This document shows positions 15,636 to 17,888 of a stretch of DNA of 17,888 nucleotides, piece by piece. The number at the start of each line of letters is the position of its first letter. Position 1 is the first letter of the stretch. A model generated the notes under the pieces. That model did no database searches and was not told the DNA's origin. It saw only the letters and a list, made by a program, of their open reading frames with translations. Origin of the DNA: Spirochaetota bacterium (GTDB lineage Bacteria; Spirochaetota; JAHITG01); NCBI GenBank assembly GCA_018817865.1, contig JAHITG010000408.1:1-17888 (forward strand), written 5' to 3'. A program made the translations under genes and the position numbers.

Positions 15636-15640
15636 TCCGC

Positions 15641-16510
15641 TTACCGGTAATCCAGAAAATTCTCCTTGAGATAATCCAGTTCTTTTGTCGCGTCGGGAGT
15701 ATAGAGACTTTCCGGAAATTCGTCCAGCACTTTCTGAAAATATTTTGCCGCCAATTCCAAATTCCGGACTTGGGGTATCTTTTCATAGATAGATCCCATT
15801 TGAAAATAGACTTTATCCATACTCATTGATTTAGGATACAGGTCTATTACAGTCTGGTATGAAGAGATCGCCTGGCCGTAATTCTTCAGATTTTCATATA
15901 TAGTACCTTTCAGGACATACGAATCACCGATCAGAGGACTCTTGGGATATTTCTGCTGCATTAAAGTAATATGTTTTAAAGCATTTTTATGATCTTTCTG
16001 GCCGGTATAAATAGAAGAAAGGTCATAATAAGCCTGATCAGTAAATTTACTTTTTTCAAGATCATGAATGATCTTATTGTAATACATTGCGGCTTCTTCC
16101 GTCTTTCCGGTTTTTGATTTTATAACAGCCAGGTGATATGTAGCACTTGCTTTGAATTTGGTATCAGGATACTTCTGTAACAGTTCAATGAACATATCCT
16201 CTGCTTCTGCATACTGCATGGCATTAAAAAGGTTCTGCCCCGCCGTATGCAGCTGCTGTTCCTCTGATGAAGTTTGATCGGAACTCTTTTTTATGATCGC
16301 CTTTTTATTTTCAATACTTTTTTTCTGATTTTTTTTCGTTATCCTTTCAGTCTTATCTGTTTTTGCACCTCCAAAAGAAGGCCCGCTAATACCGATAAAA
16401 TCTATATCTGAAAGAAAAAGATCGAACCTGTTATACTTTATGGTATTATAATTGGTCTCGGCAAAAAGATGGTAAGTACTCATCATCAATAACAGTATTA
16501 GTATCTTCAT
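15641..16510 (-). CDS. Secreted TPR-repeat protein (YbgF/BamD-like)
   Basis: A 289-residue exported protein. The signal peptide MKILILLLMMSTYHLFA is probably cut after A17, and no lipobox cysteine is present. Residues 45-83 are a Lys/Ser-rich, probably disordered linker. From about 84 to the end lies a TPR array of roughly five units in the CpoB/YbgF/BamD style, with the typical Y-P-(D/K)-S at the turns: LQKYPDTKFKASATYHLA, MQQKYPKSPLIGDSYVLKG, IDLYPKSMSMDKVYFQMGS and LDEFPESLYTPDATKELDYL. It probably acts as a periplasmic protein-protein scaffold in envelope assembly or division. The gene starts 3 nt after the preceding stop with no visible Shine-Dalgarno, so translation is coupled to that gene. 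Its stop lies inside a 10-base palindrome (TTACCGGTAA). Confidence 0.78.
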   Translation of the reverse strand: MKILILLLMMSTYHLFAETNYNTIKYNRFDLFLSDIDFIGISGPSFGGAKTDKTERITKKNQKKSIENKKAIIKKSSDQTSSEEQQLHTAGQNLFNAMQYAEAEDMFIELLQKYPDTKFKASATYHLAVIKSKTGKTEEAAMYYNKIIHDLEKSKFTDQAYYDLSSIYTGQKDHKNALKHITLMQQKYPKSPLIGDSYVLKGTIYENLKNYGQAISSYQTVIDLYPKSMSMDKVYFQMGSIYEKIPQVRNLELAAKYFQKVLDEFPESLYTPDATKELDYLKENFLDYR

Positions 16511-16513
16511 AAT

Positions 16514-17080
16514 TTAATTCGTATAGATCACAGCTGCAGGATCCTTCACTTTTTTCCCGGCATTTGTAACTCGGGATTTCATTGGTTTCATTGGTGTGCG
16601 CATAATATCCCCTTCTTCCGGCATCCCTTTGTAATGCTCCTCTTTCGTATCTTCCTCAACTTCAAATTTAATTGCTTCTTGAAGGGATTCCTCTTTTTTA
16701 ATATCATTATCAAAAATATTCAGCGAGAAGAGGCCTAAAGAGAGCTCCTCAGATTGTGATCCTTTTAAAAGATTCCCTTTTTCATCAATAATATTAAAAT
16801 TTTCCTCGATGTTATTGATCTTTACAGAGTAGTTTTGCGGTTCAAAAGCCTCTTCAGGGGTTTTAAAGAGAATGGGTTTAGGTTCCAGAAGGTTTAATCT
16901 CAGGGAACTCTTTTCTTCATCATTCCGATCGGTCTCGAATACGATCTCATATTTTGTACTGCTTATCTCTGCTTTCTGTTTTCCTTTTTTGTATCCGATG
17001 ATAATTGCGAACATCCATATTAAAATAAATATAAAAATAAATAAATATTTTAAATTATTATCCATTTTTATAACATACAT
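16514..17080 (-). CDS. Single-pass membrane protein of unknown function
   Basis: I do not recognise this 188-residue protein. It has a short N-terminus, one TM helix at about residues 12-30 (YLFIFIFILIWMFAIIIGY) followed by basic residues (KKGKQK), and a highly charged, mostly acidic, low-complexity tail. The tail contains one beta-like stretch (KYEIVFETD) and ends in a Pro/Met/Lys-rich segment (RTPMKPMKSR). Positive charges follow the helix, so the tail is more likely cytoplasmic, but this is uncertain. The start could be 17080, directly abutting the SMC stop as TAAATG, or 17065 (MDNNLKY); neither has a Shine-Dalgarno. It is sandwiched between smc and the TPR gene with no gap, so it must be co-transcribed with both. 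Confidence 0.6.
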   Translation of the reverse strand: MYVIKMDNNLKYLFIFIFILIWMFAIIIGYKKGKQKAEISSTKYEIVFETDRNDEEKSSLRLNLLEPKPILFKTPEEAFEPQNYSVKINNIEENFNIIDEKGNLLKGSQSEELSLGLFSLNIFDNDIKKEESLQEAIKFEVEEDTKEEHYKGMPEEGDIMRTPMKPMKSRVTNAGKKVKDPAAVIYTN

Positions 17081-17888
17081 TTATTTTATGTAATCGTCAA
17101 TTTTTTCTTTTTTTAGTTCCAGAGAGACTACTTTGGAGATACCCTTCTCTTCCATGGTTACACCGTACAGATAATCACTGTTAACGATCGTCTGCTTGTT
17201 ATGCGAGACTATCAGAAACTGGGTATTCTCGGCAAACTCCCTCATCAATTTCAGGAATTTCAGATTGTTCTGATCATCCAGTGCAGCATCTATCTCATCC
17301 AGCACACAAAAAGGAGAAGGCTTAACAAGAAAGATCGAAAAACTTAAAACAACGGCCAGCAAAGACCTTTCACCGCCGGAAAGCCAGGTATAAGTATTGA
17401 TCTTTTTACCCGGAGGCTGAGCATTGATCTCAATACCTGATTCAAGGACATTCTTGGGATCCTGCAGTATCAGGTCAGCCTTACCTCCGCCGAAGATCCT
17501 TCTGAAGAGATGATGAAAATTCTTTCTGATGTTTTCAAAAGTATCAAGGAAGATCTTTTCGGATTCTTTAGAGACTTCGTCAATGATCTTTAGAAGGTCT
17601 TCCTGCGCTTTTAACAGGTCTTCCTTCTGCTCAACATGAAATTTATATCTTTTATCAACATCATCATATAATTCCTCAGCAAGCAGATTCACATGACCGA
17701 GATTCTTTATTTCACCTTTAATATCTGTTATCTTCTGATTAACCTGTTTCTCATCGATCTTTTCAGGCACCTTATCCAAAATCTCATCGATCTGGACATT
17801 AAACTCATGGTATAAATACAGTTTGGACTCATTTAACTGACTCTCTATCTTATACTTATTTTCTTTAGAATTCTCTATTGCTTCATCC
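17081..17888 (-). CDS. smc: Chromosome segregation protein SMC, C-terminal part (5'-truncated by the window)
   Basis: The last 268 residues of a condensin-type ATPase that folds and segregates the chromosome. The frame is open to the right edge, and the visible part starts in the second coiled coil. The head half-domain follows with FGGGKADL, GIEINAQPPGKK, signature LSGGERSL (17383-17360), Walker B FCVLDEIDAALDD (17311-17273) and the switch-like IVSHNKQT. The ending LYGVTMEEKGISKVVSLEL matches the conserved C-terminus of bacterial SMC. The TTG at 17779 is an internal leucine codon, not a start. The hinge, the first coiled coil and Walker A are outside the window. The gene is followed without a gap by the one-TM gene. 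Confidence 0.93.
   Translation of the reverse strand, partial: DEAIENSKENKYKIESQLNESKLYLYHEFNVQIDEILDKVPEKIDEKQVNQKITDIKGEIKNLGHVNLLAEELYDDVDKRYKFHVEQKEDLLKAQEDLLKIIDEVSKESEKIFLDTFENIRKNFHHLFRRIFGGGKADLILQDPKNVLESGIEINAQPPGKKINTYTWLSGGERSLLAVVLSFSIFLVKPSPFCVLDEIDAALDDQNNLKFLKLMREFAENTQFLIVSHNKQTIVNSDYLYGVTMEEKGISKVVSLELKKEKIDDYIK

Noticed and set aside
15641..15650. Perfect palindrome TTACCGGTAA at the convergent gene ends
   Set aside because: It overlaps the TPR stop codon and is short enough to occur by chance; there is no second copy nearby to suggest an operator.
17777..17779. TTG as start of a separate SMC-like gene
   Set aside because: The reading frame continues open upstream to the window edge with coiled-coil sequence, so this is an internal leucine codon of SMC.

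Overview
The window is a gene-dense piece of a bacterial chromosome with 17 protein genes. I saw no RNA genes, CRISPR arrays or insertion sequences. Signal peptides, a SurA/PpiD-like periplasmic chaperone, periplasmic TPR and HEAT proteins and lipoproteins with relaxed lipoboxes (-ISC, -HSC) suggest a diderm (Gram-negative-type) bacterium. A spirochaete or a relative would fit, but that is an inference from lipobox style and gene content, not from a marker gene. Most of the window is AT-rich, while the first ~280 bases are about 50% GC and look foreign.

Layout. (1) 1-1672: an HD-GYP/PilZ cyclic-di-GMP protein. Its first ~90 residues look like part of an unrelated, virion-type beta protein fused in frame. 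(2) 1717-2064: a small LPP20-like lipoprotein, abutting end to end with 2065-2937, a secreted protein I do not recognise, and 3024-3707, a secreted HEAT-repeat protein. (3) 3708-3934: an AT-rich gap with a CACAGAG-type repeat and a candidate promoter. (4) 3935-4768: an exosortase/archaeosortase-family membrane protein with the Cys, Arg and His motifs and no obvious partner here. (5) 14471 down to 4795, minus strand: an apparent eight-gene operon. Its order is Ca2+/cation antiporter, peptide-binding lipoprotein, permease B, permease C, ATPase D, ATPase F, B12-domain radical SAM enzyme, GT4 glycosyltransferase. Gaps are 1-19 nt or 4-nt ATGA overlaps. The binding protein carries a LysM-like insertion. 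(6) 14472-14576: a divergent promoter region. (7) 14577-15635: a membrane-anchored SurA/PpiD-like chaperone. (8) 17888 down to 15641, minus strand: the C-terminal end of SMC, then a one-TM protein and a secreted TPR protein, tightly packed.

Functional picture: peptide or oligopeptide import coupled by operon structure to a radical SAM enzyme and a glycosyltransferase; envelope assembly (exosortase, SurA-like and TPR proteins); c-di-GMP signalling; and chromosome condensation. No single obviously new defence or mobile system is visible. The points most worth checking are the LysM-bearing binding protein, the orphan exosortase and the chimeric left end.
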